Part shown: positions 6,135 through 13,134 of the stretch, one piece after another
Layout of the letters: the number at the start of each line of letters is the position of its first letter
How positions within the stretch are numbered: position 1 is the first letter of the stretch
Origin: Candidatus Woesearchaeota archaeon
GTDB taxonomy: Archaea > Nanobdellota > Nanobdellia > Woesearchaeales > JABIAG01
Length of the DNA: 14,653 nucleotides
Direction: 5' to 3'
Assembly: GCA_019323235.1 (NCBI GenBank)
Contig: JAHWHN010000043.1
Location: 1 to 14,653, forward strand
Program-made: the position numbers and the translations under genes
The notes under the pieces: model-generated
Database searches by the model: none
The model's input: only the letters and a program-made list of their open reading frames with translations
Told to the model about the DNA's origin: nothing

Positions 6135-6629
6135 ATGATGAAATTTGATAATGAGTTTGTTGAGATAAGAGGTTCTAGTATACATAATAAAGGAATTTTT
6201 GCTAAGAAAGATATTCCTAAAGATACTGAAATAATTGAATATGTTGGTAAGAAAATAACTAAGAAAGAATCTGATAAAATTTTTGAGAAACAATATGAAA
6301 AAGGTGAAACAGGAGAAGAAGGTCATGTTTATATTTTTGAATTAAATAAAAAATATGATATTGATGGTAATGTAGATTGGAATCCTGCTCGTTTCATAAA
6401 TCATTCTTGTAATCCAAATTGTGAATCAATAAATATTGATGGACATATTTGGATTCAATCTATTAAGAATATTAAGAAAGGTGAAGAATTATCTTATGAT
6501 TATAGTTATGATATAGATAGTTATGAAGACCATCCATGTAAATGTGGAAGTGAAAATTGTGTTGGTTATATAGTTAATAAAGAAAAGTGGCCAGAATTAA
6601 AAAAGAGATTAGCTGAAAGAAAGGAATAA
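6135..6629 (+). CDS. SET-domain protein lysine methyltransferase with post-SET zinc site
   Basis: A 164-residue protein that is essentially one SET domain, transferring methyl from S-adenosylmethionine to a protein lysine. The N-terminal strand RGSSIHNKGIFAKKDI (12-27) is the SAM-binding start; RFINHSCNPNC (86-96) and GEELSYDYSY (116-125) are the pseudoknot core with catalytic Tyr; CKCGSENC (135-142) is a post-SET CxCx4C motif which, with Cys92 of NHSC, completes a zinc site as in eukaryotic SET enzymes. Nothing essential is missing. A likely substrate is a basic chromatin or ribosomal protein, but none is encoded nearby. I chose the ATG at 6135 because the proximal TATA box predicts transcription there; the ATG at 6138 is equally possible, and an upstream TTG at 6126 would lie before the transcript start. 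The 3' end overlaps the convergent gene by 21 nt. Confidence 0.92.
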   Translation: MMKFDNEFVEIRGSSIHNKGIFAKKDIPKDTEIIEYVGKKITKKESDKIFEKQYEKGETGEEGHVYIFELNKKYDIDGNVDWNPARFINHSCNPNCESINIDGHIWIQSIKNIKKGEELSYDYSYDIDSYEDHPCKCGSENCVGYIVNKEKWPELKKRLAERKE

Positions 6630-7238
6630 TCTTCTTGCTACTTCATTATCTCTTGCTTTTTTATCTAAATCATCATAATGACTTAGCAATTTATTAGCAA
6701 TTGAATCTGGAATGTAATTTGTTAATGTGTTTACTAAATATTCAGAAATTCTTTTAGTTAAAGGTAATTTTCCTTTAACATTTCTATCATATTCTAAAGT
6801 TCTTCTTGATAATGTATGAAAATCTTCATAAAATAATCTTTCTTCTAAATGTGATTTTGAACCAAGGTTTGCAATTCCACTTAATACTTTTTTAAAATTA
6901 TTTAATTCTTTTTCACTAGCTTCTTGATCATCAAAAGCTCCCAAATAATCTGCATAAGTTATTTGTCCAACATCTTTTACTTCAACTTCATTTGAGAAAC
7001 AAAGAAATGAATTTCTATTACCATTTGCATTCATAGGAATTACTTGTACATGACTTCCTACTTCATATACATCAGTAGAATAAGGACCAATTTCTGGTTC
7101 TAATCTAAAATGATCTATTTCTGAAAATTGATCTACATTCAAGACAAGATTATCTTGATTAGCTATTACTAACTTTGAATTAGTAAATCTTTCTTTTTCA
7201 TCCAATTTATACACTCTTAGTGTTTCTTCAGAATTCAT
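6609..7238 (-). CDS. unknown protein, second gene of the Ada-like operon
   Basis: A 209-residue protein I do not recognise. The first ~95 residues look beta-rich (KLVIANQDNLVLNVDQ, then VYEVGSHVQVIPM, then SFLCFSNEVEVKDV). Residues ~105-209 are helical and charged, with several Arg/Lys-rich helices and a C-terminal RRLFLSFS. No membrane segment, zinc motif or nucleotide-binding motif is seen. I chose the ATG at 7238, which overlaps the preceding stop codon as ATGA, a sign of translational coupling; a GTG at 7247 in the same frame would add three residues. On this strand a T6 run (complement of the A-tract near 6599-6604) lies just past the stop, inside the SET gene, and could terminate it. 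Probably works with the upstream coiled-coil/metal-binding protein. Confidence 0.7.
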   Translation of the reverse strand: MNSEETLRVYKLDEKERFTNSKLVIANQDNLVLNVDQFSEIDHFRLEPEIGPYSTDVYEVGSHVQVIPMNANGNRNSFLCFSNEVEVKDVGQITYADYLGAFDDQEASEKELNNFKKVLSGIANLGSKSHLEERLFYEDFHTLSRRTLEYDRNVKGKLPLTKRISEYLVNTLTNYIPDSIANKLLSHYDDLDKKARDNEVARRLFLSFS

Positions 7239-7600
7239 AACAAGCACTCACATAATTTATAGCCTGACTTCTCAGCTTCTGTTTTTGTGTCGAAAGAAAT
7301 TTTCATATTACCTTTTATTTTTTTCGCATAAACACAGTCAGAATTATGTGCTTTTTTACCAGTTTTTGATGCAATAATCTTTTTAGAACTTTTTACTTTT
7401 TTAGATTCTAATTTTTCCTTCAAAGATTTAATTTCTTCCATTAACTTCTCTTCTCTATCCTTCATCATATGCATCCATTCAATGATTTTATTTTGATTTT
7501 GAGTTAAAATCCCAATGTCATTCTGACATTTAAGAAAATCATTCTTTACTTTTTGGAATGAATAAAATACGTTTTTTTCAAATTGATTTAATCTGTCCAT
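7235..7600 (-). CDS. coiled coil plus C-terminal Ada-like metal-binding domain
   Basis: A 121-residue protein. Residues ~1-70 are a long charged helix with heptad character (EKLMEEIKSLKEKLESKK, 51-68), a likely coiled coil for oligomerisation. From ~74, IIASKTGKKAHNSDCVYAKK followed by FDTKTEAEKSGYKLCECLL matches the small metal-binding domain related to the N-terminal domain of Ada, usually of form SK.GKKYH..DC.. then F.s.eEA...GY.pC..C. Possible ligands are His85, Cys89, Cys117 and Cys119; here the last pair is CxC rather than CxxC. The role may be DNA or protein binding; there is no methyltransferase domain, so this is not Ada itself. A Shine-Dalgarno AGAGGTG (7605-7611) precedes the ATG. 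First gene of a two-gene operon. Confidence 0.72.
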   Translation of the reverse strand: MDRLNQFEKNVFYSFQKVKNDFLKCQNDIGILTQNQNKIIEWMHMMKDREEKLMEEIKSLKEKLESKKVKSSKKIIASKTGKKAHNSDCVYAKKIKGNMKISFDTKTEAEKSGYKLCECLL

Positions 7601-7604
7601 TTGA

Positions 7605-7611
7605 CACCTCT
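7605..7611 (-). promoter_or_regulatory. Shine-Dalgarno AGAGGTG
   Basis: AGAGGTG on the minus strand ends 4 nt before the ATG at 7600. The transcript predicted from the TATA box begins near 7611, so the leader is little more than this site. Confidence 0.65.
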
Positions 7612-7633
7612 TAATATAGGAATGTACTTCTAA

Positions 7634-7647
7634 TATTTAAATGTTTC
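7634..7647 (-). promoter_or_regulatory. promoter of the Ada-like operon
   Basis: Reading leftward, GAAACATTTAAATA is the same BRE/TATA core as the divergent promoter at 7682-7695. It predicts a start near 7611. Confidence 0.6.
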
Positions 7648-7656
7648 GCTTTTGTT

Positions 7657-7672
7657 ATCACTCAATAGTGAT
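7657..7672. promoter_or_regulatory. central dyad between divergent promoters (possible operator)
   Basis: ATCACT (7657-7662) and AGTGAT (7667-7672) are inverted arms around CAAT. The centre, 7664.5, coincides with the centre of the outer inverted pair AAATGTTTC (7639-7647)/GAAACATTT (7682-7690), and is 27 bp from each TATA centre. Confidence 0.5.
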
Positions 7673-7681
7673 GAATAAAAA

Positions 7682-7695
7682 GAAACATTTATAAA
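7682..7695 (+). promoter_or_regulatory. promoter of the 122-residue unknown gene
   Basis: GAAACATTTATAAA; the first T of TTTATAAA (7688) is 29 nt before the ATG at 7717, predicting a leaderless transcript. Confidence 0.65.
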
Positions 7696-7716
7696 TAAGT
7701 AATTTATACTATAATT

Positions 7717-8085
7717 ATGGATCCAGATGATAGATTAGTTCAAGATGTTTTGAAAGAGAAATATAATACTCTGAAACAATATGTTAAAGAGAATCCTAAA
7801 GAGGCTAAAGGCAAAGTTGTTAAGTTTTTAGATGATATATTATATTCTACACTAGCTTGCGTTTCTGTCATTCATGGAATGTATATTGGCTTAGGAATGA
7901 GTGTGTGGTCAGATTTAAACAATTATGATTTTAAACAATCCATACACTATATGACTGAAAGACCTGAGGATGTTATAGGAATTACTTATAGTATGACTGA
8001 AGAAGATGTTCAAGATCTTCAAAAAAGTGTTAATAAAAACCTTGAAAAGAATTTCCCAAATTTCTATTATCCAAAGTCAGAATAA
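7717..8085 (+). CDS. small unknown protein with one hydrophobic stretch
   Basis: A 122-residue protein I do not recognise. Residues 1-40 are charged and helical. Residues ~44-62 (TLACVSVIHGMYIGLGMSV) are hydrophobic and could be a buried helix or a weak membrane anchor. The C-terminal half is acidic and ends with an aromatic-rich FPNFYYPKSE. No catalytic or metal-binding motif is visible. The ATG start is fixed by the TATA box 29 nt upstream. It is divergent from the Ada-like operon across a symmetric promoter region and convergent with the ABC permease gene, whose stop is only 3 nt away. Co-regulation with the Ada-like operon is an inference from the shared dyad. Confidence 0.7.
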   Translation: MDPDDRLVQDVLKEKYNTLKQYVKENPKEAKGKVVKFLDDILYSTLACVSVIHGMYIGLGMSVWSDLNNYDFKQSIHYMTERPEDVIGITYSMTEEDVQDLQKSVNKNLEKNFPNFYYPKSE

Positions 8086-8088
8086 ATT

Positions 8089-8874
8089 CTAATTTGAATG
8101 AACAAGTCTTCCTGTTTTTTTATTATGACTAAATGCCATTGCATATAATACACAAGCAATTATAATCAAGATTAAATTCAGAAATATTGAATAAAAGAAT
8201 TCTCCATAATCAAATATTCCAGATTCTCTTAAACCTCTTAATCCTTCAAAAACATACGTTGCTGGGATTAATAAAGAAATTTTTTGTAAAAAAACTGGAA
8301 GGATTGATACTGGATAGAATACTGCAATTAATGGTTGTAACATAAATGAGAATCCCCATACAAACATTTGAATATTTGTTCCAAATCTTAAAACCAAACT
8401 AACCAATAATATTCCAATACCTATTGAAAACAGTGATAATGAGAAGAAATAAAAGAATAAATAAGTTAAATTATATGAAAATAAATTAAACTTAAAGAAT
8501 ACTAAAGATAAGAAAGCTGCTGTCCCAAATGCTAATAATGATTTTAAAACTCCAAAAATAACTAGACTTACTAACTTATCCCATTTTGTTACAGGAGTAC
8601 TATAAACATTCTGAAGATTGTCAGACCATAAATCTTCTAATAAATACAATGCAATATCAGATTGACATCTTTGAAAGAATTGATAGAATATGAATCCTGC
8701 CAAGATTAAGCCAATTATGTTTACATTATAACCTTTTTGTAAAAATAAAGTTGTAAAGCCCCACATTAAAATTGATAAAGTTGGCCAGAATACAATATCT
8801 GCAATTCTATCTAAAGATTTAATTGTCATTAGTGAATACTGTAAAAGTAATGCTTTAATTATTCTATATTTCAT
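8089..8874 (-). CDS. ABC-2 type transporter permease
   Basis: A 261-residue integral membrane protein with about six hydrophobic segments (near 27-46, 51-67, 104-126, 137-161, 170-192 and 227-248). Near 187-214, YPVSILPVFLQKIS followed by PATYVFEGLRGLRE is the ABC-2 permease signature. It pairs with the ATPase encoded immediately upstream to form an exporter; the substrate (drug, lipid, polysaccharide or peptide) cannot be read from sequence. The ATG at 8874 overlaps the ATPase stop as ATGA, with a GAGGGA Shine-Dalgarno-like stretch about 6 nt before it, so translation is coupled. The short polar C-terminus (HNKKTGRLVHSN) should be cytoplasmic. The gene has no promoter of its own. Confidence 0.88.
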   Translation of the reverse strand: MKYRIIKALLLQYSLMTIKSLDRIADIVFWPTLSILMWGFTTLFLQKGYNVNIIGLILAGFIFYQFFQRCQSDIALYLLEDLWSDNLQNVYSTPVTKWDKLVSLVIFGVLKSLLAFGTAAFLSLVFFKFNLFSYNLTYLFFYFFSLSLFSIGIGILLVSLVLRFGTNIQMFVWGFSFMLQPLIAVFYPVSILPVFLQKISLLIPATYVFEGLRGLRESGIFDYGEFFYSIFLNLILIIIACVLYAMAFSHNKKTGRLVHSN

Positions 8875-9818
8875 AATCTTCCCTCAGCTACTTCAATAAA
8901 TACGTTTTCTAATGTTGGTTTTTTAACAGAAAGGTTTTTGATTTCTATTTTACTTTTAACAAAGTCGTGAATTAAATTGTTTAAATTAAAACTATTATTT
9001 GTTTCGAATTTAATATTTCTTTTTTCAATAATTAATTTGAATACTTCATATTTTTTAAAAATTTCAATAACTTTATCTTCGTTTCCAGAATATTCAATAT
9101 CATAAATTTTTAAATCAATTAAATTAATTAATTCGTTAGCAGTTGATGTTTTTAATATTTTACCTTCTTTTAATAAAGCAATTCTGTCACAAACTTCTTC
9201 AACCTCTGCCATGTTGTGAGAAGTAAAAATAATTGTTGCTTTTTCTTCTTTATTAATACGTTTGATTAAAGTTCTAATTTTCTGAGCAATATGAGGATCT
9301 AATCCCACAGTTGGTTCATCCATTAAGATTAATTTTGGATTATGGATTAAGCCTTTTACAATATTAATTCTAGTTCTTTGTCCGGAAGAAAGTTCATTAA
9401 ATCTTTTATTTCTTTTATCAGATAAATCTACTAATTCTAATAAATGTTCTATTCTTTCTTTATAATCTTTAACACCATATATCATGGCATAAATACTCAT
9501 GTTTTGATATATTGTCAATTTGTGAGGATATGATGAATATCCATTAATTAAGGACATATGTTCTTTTATTTCTGTTGAATTCTTAAAGAAGTCTTTTCCA
9601 AATATTTTAATACTTCCTGAATCTGCAGACAGTAAATCAGATAATATGTTTATAGTAGTACTTTTACCAGCACCATTTGGACCTAATATTCCAAAGATTT
9701 CTCCTTCCTTAATATTAAAAGAAATACCTTTTAATGCTTTTAATTGAGAAGACTTCCTAAATAATCCTTTTGTAACATAAGTTTTCTTTAGATTTTTTAC
9801 TTCAACCACATTAGACAT
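8871..9818 (-). CDS. ABC-2 type transporter ATP-binding protein
   Basis: A 315-residue ATPase: Walker A GPNGAGKST (46-54), signature LSSGQ (143-147), Walker B LILMDEP (163-169) with D-loop VGLDP, and switch His201 in TSHNM. The Q-loop is unusual: the region SLINGYSSYPHKLTIYQN (89-106) shows no Gln at the expected place. The ~90-residue C-terminal domain ends LSVKKPTLENVFIEVAEGRL, typical of the DrrA/NodI-like ATPases that pair with ABC-2 permeases. It powers export through the permease encoded next, with a 4-nt ATGA overlap. The start at 9818 is supported by a minus-strand TATA box, TTTTTAAA (9848 down to 9841), 30 nt upstream; the nearer TTTATAAA at 9826-9833 is too close to serve this start. 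Confidence 0.92.
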   Translation of the reverse strand: MSNVVEVKNLKKTYVTKGLFRKSSQLKALKGISFNIKEGEIFGILGPNGAGKSTTINILSDLLSADSGSIKIFGKDFFKNSTEIKEHMSLINGYSSYPHKLTIYQNMSIYAMIYGVKDYKERIEHLLELVDLSDKRNKRFNELSSGQRTRINIVKGLIHNPKLILMDEPTVGLDPHIAQKIRTLIKRINKEEKATIIFTSHNMAEVEEVCDRIALLKEGKILKTSTANELINLIDLKIYDIEYSGNEDKVIEIFKKYEVFKLIIEKRNIKFETNNSFNLNNLIHDFVKSKIEIKNLSVKKPTLENVFIEVAEGRL

Positions 9819-9840
9819 TATTAAATTTATAAATAAAGTG

Positions 9841-9848
9841 TTTAAAAA
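9841..9848 (-). promoter_or_regulatory. TATA box of the ABC exporter operon
   Basis: Leftward, AAAAAGATTTTTAAA resembles the SET promoter AAAAAGATTTATAT; TTTTTAAA begins 30 nt before the ATG at 9818. A leaderless mRNA is predicted. Confidence 0.55.
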
Positions 9849-9880
9849 TCTTTTTAATTTACTTCTTGAATATACTTAAC

Positions 9881-9888
9881 TTTATATA
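9881..9888 (+). promoter_or_regulatory. TATA box of the helical/Nudix gene
   Basis: TTTATATA preceded by ACTTAAC; its first T is 30 nt before the ATG at 9911. It is divergent from the ABC operon promoter, with only about 32 bp between the two boxes. Confidence 0.65.
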
Positions 9889-9910
9889 TGAGAAATTTTC
9901 TAAATGATTA

Positions 9911-10555
9911 ATGGCAAAACATCCTAAACATGTTGTAGAATATAATGGTAGTTTGGAAGAATTAGCAAAAGACGTTGGAAATTTAACTTATGATAAATTA
10001 ACTGAATTTCTAGAGTATCTTCAAGAAAATTTACGAAATCAATCAGGCAATGACTTAAAAAGTGGTAGAAGTTATTTAGCATCGCAACTATATTGTGCAG
10101 CAGATGATTTAACAAATGTTATTTCTAATATTGAAGAAGCATGGAATATTTCTAGACCTTATATGAAAAGAGCAGTAAAGGGTGTTGTTTATAATCAAGA
10201 TAAGGTACTATTAGAAAGACCTTTAGATGAGAATAAAAAATATAGTCGTTGGCGTGTTCCTAATGGCATTTTAAGAGATGATGAAGAAGATATTGATGGG
10301 TTAAAGAGAATTATATTTGAAAAAAGCAATATTGAAATTGAAGTAAAAAGATATTTAGACTTTCATTATTTGGAAGATGGTACTTTAGTTAGTTGGTATG
10401 AGTGTGAAGCCATAAATAACGATATTGAAAATAAAATAAAAGACAAAGAAATAAAATGGATTCCAACTTTGGGAGTTTTAAATTATTGTTGTGATAATGC
10501 CAAAGAAAGATGGCCTAAGGGTGTGATTAACTATTTTATAAAAATTGACCAGTAA
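9911..10555 (+). CDS. helical N-terminal domain fused to a degenerate Nudix domain
   Basis: A 214-residue protein. Residues ~14-80 are alpha-helical with no known motif. Residues ~86-212 are a Nudix fold: RAVKGVVYNQDKVLLERP (87-104), then RWRVPNGIL (113-121). The Nudix box GX5EX7REUXEEXGU maps to 119-141 as Gly119, Glu125, Arg133, with the Glu after Arg replaced by Ile134, the EE pair by Glu137-Lys138, and the box Gly by Asn. Several metal-binding Glu residues are therefore lost, so hydrolase activity is doubtful and a ligand-binding or regulatory role is possible. The ATG is fixed by a TATA box 30 nt upstream. The DUF2779-type nuclease gene follows after 30 bp but has its own TATA, so co-transcription is only partial at most. 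Confidence 0.75.
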   Translation: MAKHPKHVVEYNGSLEELAKDVGNLTYDKLTEFLEYLQENLRNQSGNDLKSGRSYLASQLYCAADDLTNVISNIEEAWNISRPYMKRAVKGVVYNQDKVLLERPLDENKKYSRWRVPNGILRDDEEDIDGLKRIIFEKSNIEIEVKRYLDFHYLEDGTLVSWYECEAINNDIENKIKDKEIKWIPTLGVLNYCCDNAKERWPKGVINYFIKIDQ

Positions 10556-10556
10556 A

Positions 10557-10564
10557 TTTATAAA
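10557..10564 (+). promoter_or_regulatory. TATA box of the DUF2779-type gene
   Basis: TTTATAAA begins 2 nt after the preceding stop codon and 29 nt before the ATG at 10586; a leaderless start is predicted. The BRE lies inside the end of the upstream coding sequence. Confidence 0.65.
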
Positions 10565-10585
10565 ATATTAATTATTTAAGATAAT

Positions 10586-12037
10586 ATGAAATTACTTACG
10601 AAATCTAAATATTTAATAGGCTTACAATGTAAGGAATTATTATGGGTTTCTTTTAATGATCCAGATTCTTTGCCAGAAGTAAGTGTTCAACAACAACATA
10701 TTTTTGATCAAGGTCATATTATTGGAGAATTAGCTAAGCAATTATATCCAGAGGGTGTTGATTTAACTAATCAAGAATTTTCTGAGAATATTAGAAAAAC
10801 TAAGTTTTTAATGAGATGCAAGAAAGTAATTTTTGAAGCAGGTTTGATTTTAGATAATCTTTATGCAAGAGCAGATATTTTAGTTCCTAATGGGGATGGT
10901 TATGATATTTTAGAAGTTAAATCATCTACAAGAGTTAAAGACATTAATATTCATGATTTATCTTTCCAAAAAAAAGTTTTTGAGGATTATGGCACTAAGA
11001 TTAAGAATTGTTTTTTAGTCCACATTAATAATCAATATGTTAAGCAAGGTAAAATAATTCCAGAAGATTTCTTTACCATTACTGATTGTACAGAAATGGT
11101 TGAAGAATATTCAGAAGGGATTGATGAAAGAATTGATGAGATGTTGAAGATAATTAGAATGAAAGAGAAACCTTCTATTAAATTAACTGAATGTCTATCT
11201 GTTTATGATTGTCCAATTCATGATTTGGAACTTGAAAGTTTACCTGAAGGAAATGTATTTCAGTTATATAGAGGAGGGGCTTTAAGTACTAATTTATTTG
11301 AAGAAGGAATTATAAAGATTAAAGATATTCCTGAAGATACAAAATTAAATTCTAAACAAAAAATTCAACTGAAGTGTGAGAAAGATAATGAAGTTTATGT
11401 TGATAAAGAAAAAATTAAGAAGTTTATAGATGATTTAGAAGAACCATTGTATTTCTTAGATTTTGAAACATTTAATCCAGCCATCCCTTTATTTGATAAT
11501 ATGAGGCCTTATCAACGTGTTCCTTTTCAATTTTCGTTACACATATTAAAAGATGGTAAATTAGAACATCATGAATTTCTTTATGATAAAAAAGATGATC
11601 CTAGATTTGATTTTGGAGAAGAATTATCCAAATTAATTGGTAAGGAAGGTTCCATTATTGTGTTTAATCAATCTTTTGAAATGGGAGTACTGAAAGAATT
11701 GGAAGATGCATTTCCTTTTTTCAAAGAAATGGTCAGTAATATTAGTAAAAGAGTTGTTGATTTAATTATTCCTTTTAGAAACTTTAATTATTATAATTCA
11801 AAACAAAAAGGTAGTTGTTCCATTAAGAAAATTCTTCCTGCTTTAACAAATAAAAGTTATGAAGATTTAGATATTGCTAATGGTGCTGATGCTTGTGTAT
11901 TATATCCAGCAATTACTTATAATGAGGTTACTAAAGAAGAAAAAGAAAAAGTAAGAAAAGACTTACTTGAGTATTGTAAGTTAGATACTGAAGCAATGGT
12001 TTGGATTTTAGAAGAGCTAAAAAAATTAAGCTCTTAA
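10586..12037 (+). CDS. DUF2779-type protein: PD-(D/E)XK nuclease plus DEDD exonuclease domain
   Basis: A 483-residue protein opening LTKSKYLIGLQCKELLW, the typical DUF2779/RecB-like start. The PD-(D/E)XK site is Asp97 (ARADIL), Glu110-x-Lys112 (EVKSS) and Gln127 (SFQKK). A Cas4-like iron-sulfur cluster may be held by Cys15, Cys203 and Cys209; I do not see the usual fourth Cys after PIHD (210-213). Residues ~287-482 are the DUF2779 RNase H-like DEDD exonuclease: LDFET (291-295, Asp292 and Glu294), FNQSFE (360-365), VVDLI (390-394, Asp392) and YCKLDTEAM (463-471, Asp467). The protein should degrade nucleic acid, probably in repair or defence, though its role is not established to my knowledge. 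The leaderless start follows the Nudix-fusion gene. Its stop shares TTAA with the convergent neighbour. Confidence 0.85.
   Translation: MKLLTKSKYLIGLQCKELLWVSFNDPDSLPEVSVQQQHIFDQGHIIGELAKQLYPEGVDLTNQEFSENIRKTKFLMRCKKVIFEAGLILDNLYARADILVPNGDGYDILEVKSSTRVKDINIHDLSFQKKVFEDYGTKIKNCFLVHINNQYVKQGKIIPEDFFTITDCTEMVEEYSEGIDERIDEMLKIIRMKEKPSIKLTECLSVYDCPIHDLELESLPEGNVFQLYRGGALSTNLFEEGIIKIKDIPEDTKLNSKQKIQLKCEKDNEVYVDKEKIKKFIDDLEEPLYFLDFETFNPAIPLFDNMRPYQRVPFQFSLHILKDGKLEHHEFLYDKKDDPRFDFGEELSKLIGKEGSIIVFNQSFEMGVLKELEDAFPFFKEMVSNISKRVVDLIIPFRNFNYYNSKQKGSCSIKKILPALTNKSYEDLDIANGADACVLYPAITYNEVTKEEKEKVRKDLLEYCKLDTEAMVWILEELKKLSS
12012..12035. terminator. inverted repeat at a convergent gene junction
   Basis: AAGAGCT (12012-12018) and AGCTCTT (12029-12035) form a 7-bp stem with a 10-nt A-rich loop at the 3' ends of both convergent genes. 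It may act as a bidirectional terminator; on the minus strand the loop presents a T7 run. Confidence 0.4.
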
Positions 12038-13134
12038 ATTAAAGTTGCTCCACCAAATCCTTTTTGAGGAAATACATAATAATCATGCATTGGTTTTTCT
12101 GCCTCTGCTTTTTTCTTCATATATAACATTGAAGGTGTTTTATCATTTCCATTTAATACGTCAGAGACTAAAAAATTAATTGGGCAACTCATATCTCCTT
12201 TTTCATATAAAGCAAAAGGTAATCTACAAAACTGGAATGTTTTTAAGAATTCTCTCTCAGGCATGAAATCATAAGATTTTTCATGATAGTATTCATGATC
12301 CCCAATAGACATTCTATCATCATTAAATAAATGTCCATTTATTGAACTTGGAGAAGCTATTACTATACTTTCTAATTTTTGATTAGAACCATTAAAGTCT
12401 TGATAAATAAATTCTCTTTTCTTTTGTATTTCTCTAGCTTTAATATAAGCTCTTACTAAGTCACTATCACTTCCATCAGAGACTAAAATAAAATGATGTC
12501 CAATCCAATTAGAACCTACTAAAATACCTGGTTCATGATAATTATATGATTTGTTTTCAGGATCTATTGTATTGTAAGAGTCTATATTACATTCTTTAAA
12601 CCATTTGTGAATATCAAAGATTAAATTTTTATCAAAATCATTTTTTGGCTCCATTTTATTGGCGGAATTTTGAATTAATCTTCTTGAGGCATCTCTAAAT
12701 AAATAACCAACATCTTTAGAAACTTTACCACAATTTTTAACAACAGATAGTAAATTATTTAGATTTTTAGTTAAGAAATATCTTCCATTAATAATTTCAT
12801 CAAATGAATAAAATTTTCCATCATGAATTGCGTGTTCATTTGAAATGTAAACTTGATTAAAATTAATTGGGTTCATATCCTTTTTATTATCATAAGCCTG
12901 ATCCCATTCATCAACACCATTTAATTCTTCTAAAACTTGTCTTGTATGTTTTAGTTCATCAAATTCTAAGTCTTTAACTAATACAAGATCATATTTGCCA
13001 TTTTTCCACTTAATAAATGCTGCTGGTCCTTTTCCCTTAAAATATGTTTTATCTTCTGAAGTCATTGGTTTTGACAAAACATTATATTCTGGCATTGATG
13101 CCACGAAATTCCTTATTGCTTGGTTTTTATCCAT
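12034..13134 (-). CDS. unknown protein co-translated with the TcmP-like protein
   Basis: A 366-residue protein I do not recognise. The N-terminal ~60 residues include GPAAFIKWKNGKYDLVLVKD (36-55), which looks like a beta-hairpin. A middle part (~115-180) is helical. Residues ~200-330 alternate beta strands with His- and Asp-rich loops (WIGHHFILVSDGSDSD, 210-225; GDHEYYHEK, 278-286). The C-terminus is YYVFPQKGFGGATLI. Cysteines at 135, 182, 303 and 317 do not form a clear motif. No transmembrane helix. A strong Shine-Dalgarno, AGGAGG (13140-13145), sits 5 nt before the ATG and inside the end of the upstream gene, and stop and start overlap as TAATG, so the two proteins are made together and probably act in one pathway or complex. 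Confidence 0.8.
   Translation of the reverse strand: MDKNQAIRNFVASMPEYNVLSKPMTSEDKTYFKGKGPAAFIKWKNGKYDLVLVKDLEFDELKHTRQVLEELNGVDEWDQAYDNKKDMNPINFNQVYISNEHAIHDGKFYSFDEIINGRYFLTKNLNNLLSVVKNCGKVSKDVGYLFRDASRRLIQNSANKMEPKNDFDKNLIFDIHKWFKECNIDSYNTIDPENKSYNYHEPGILVGSNWIGHHFILVSDGSDSDLVRAYIKAREIQKKREFIYQDFNGSNQKLESIVIASPSSINGHLFNDDRMSIGDHEYYHEKSYDFMPEREFLKTFQFCRLPFALYEKGDMSCPINFLVSDVLNGNDKTPSMLYMKKKAEAEKPMHDYYVFPQKGFGGATLI

Noticed and set aside
6099..6326. Antisense open frame over the start of the SET gene
   Set aside because: It is the complement of an AT-rich conserved enzyme gene and reads as Phe/Leu/Ile-rich shadow sequence; the SET motifs on the other strand are unambiguous.
7239..7247. GTG start for the 209-residue gene
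   Set aside because: The ATG at 7238 overlaps the upstream stop as ATGA, the usual coupled arrangement; GTG would only add three residues. It cannot be excluded.
9826..9833. TTTATAAA as the promoter of the ABC operon
   Set aside because: It is only 15 nt before the ATG, so transcription would start inside the gene; TTTTTAAA at 9841-9848 has the right 30-nt spacing.
9924..10115. Antisense open frame inside the Nudix-fusion gene
   Set aside because: It is fully contained in a well-supported gene and has no promoter at the expected distance.
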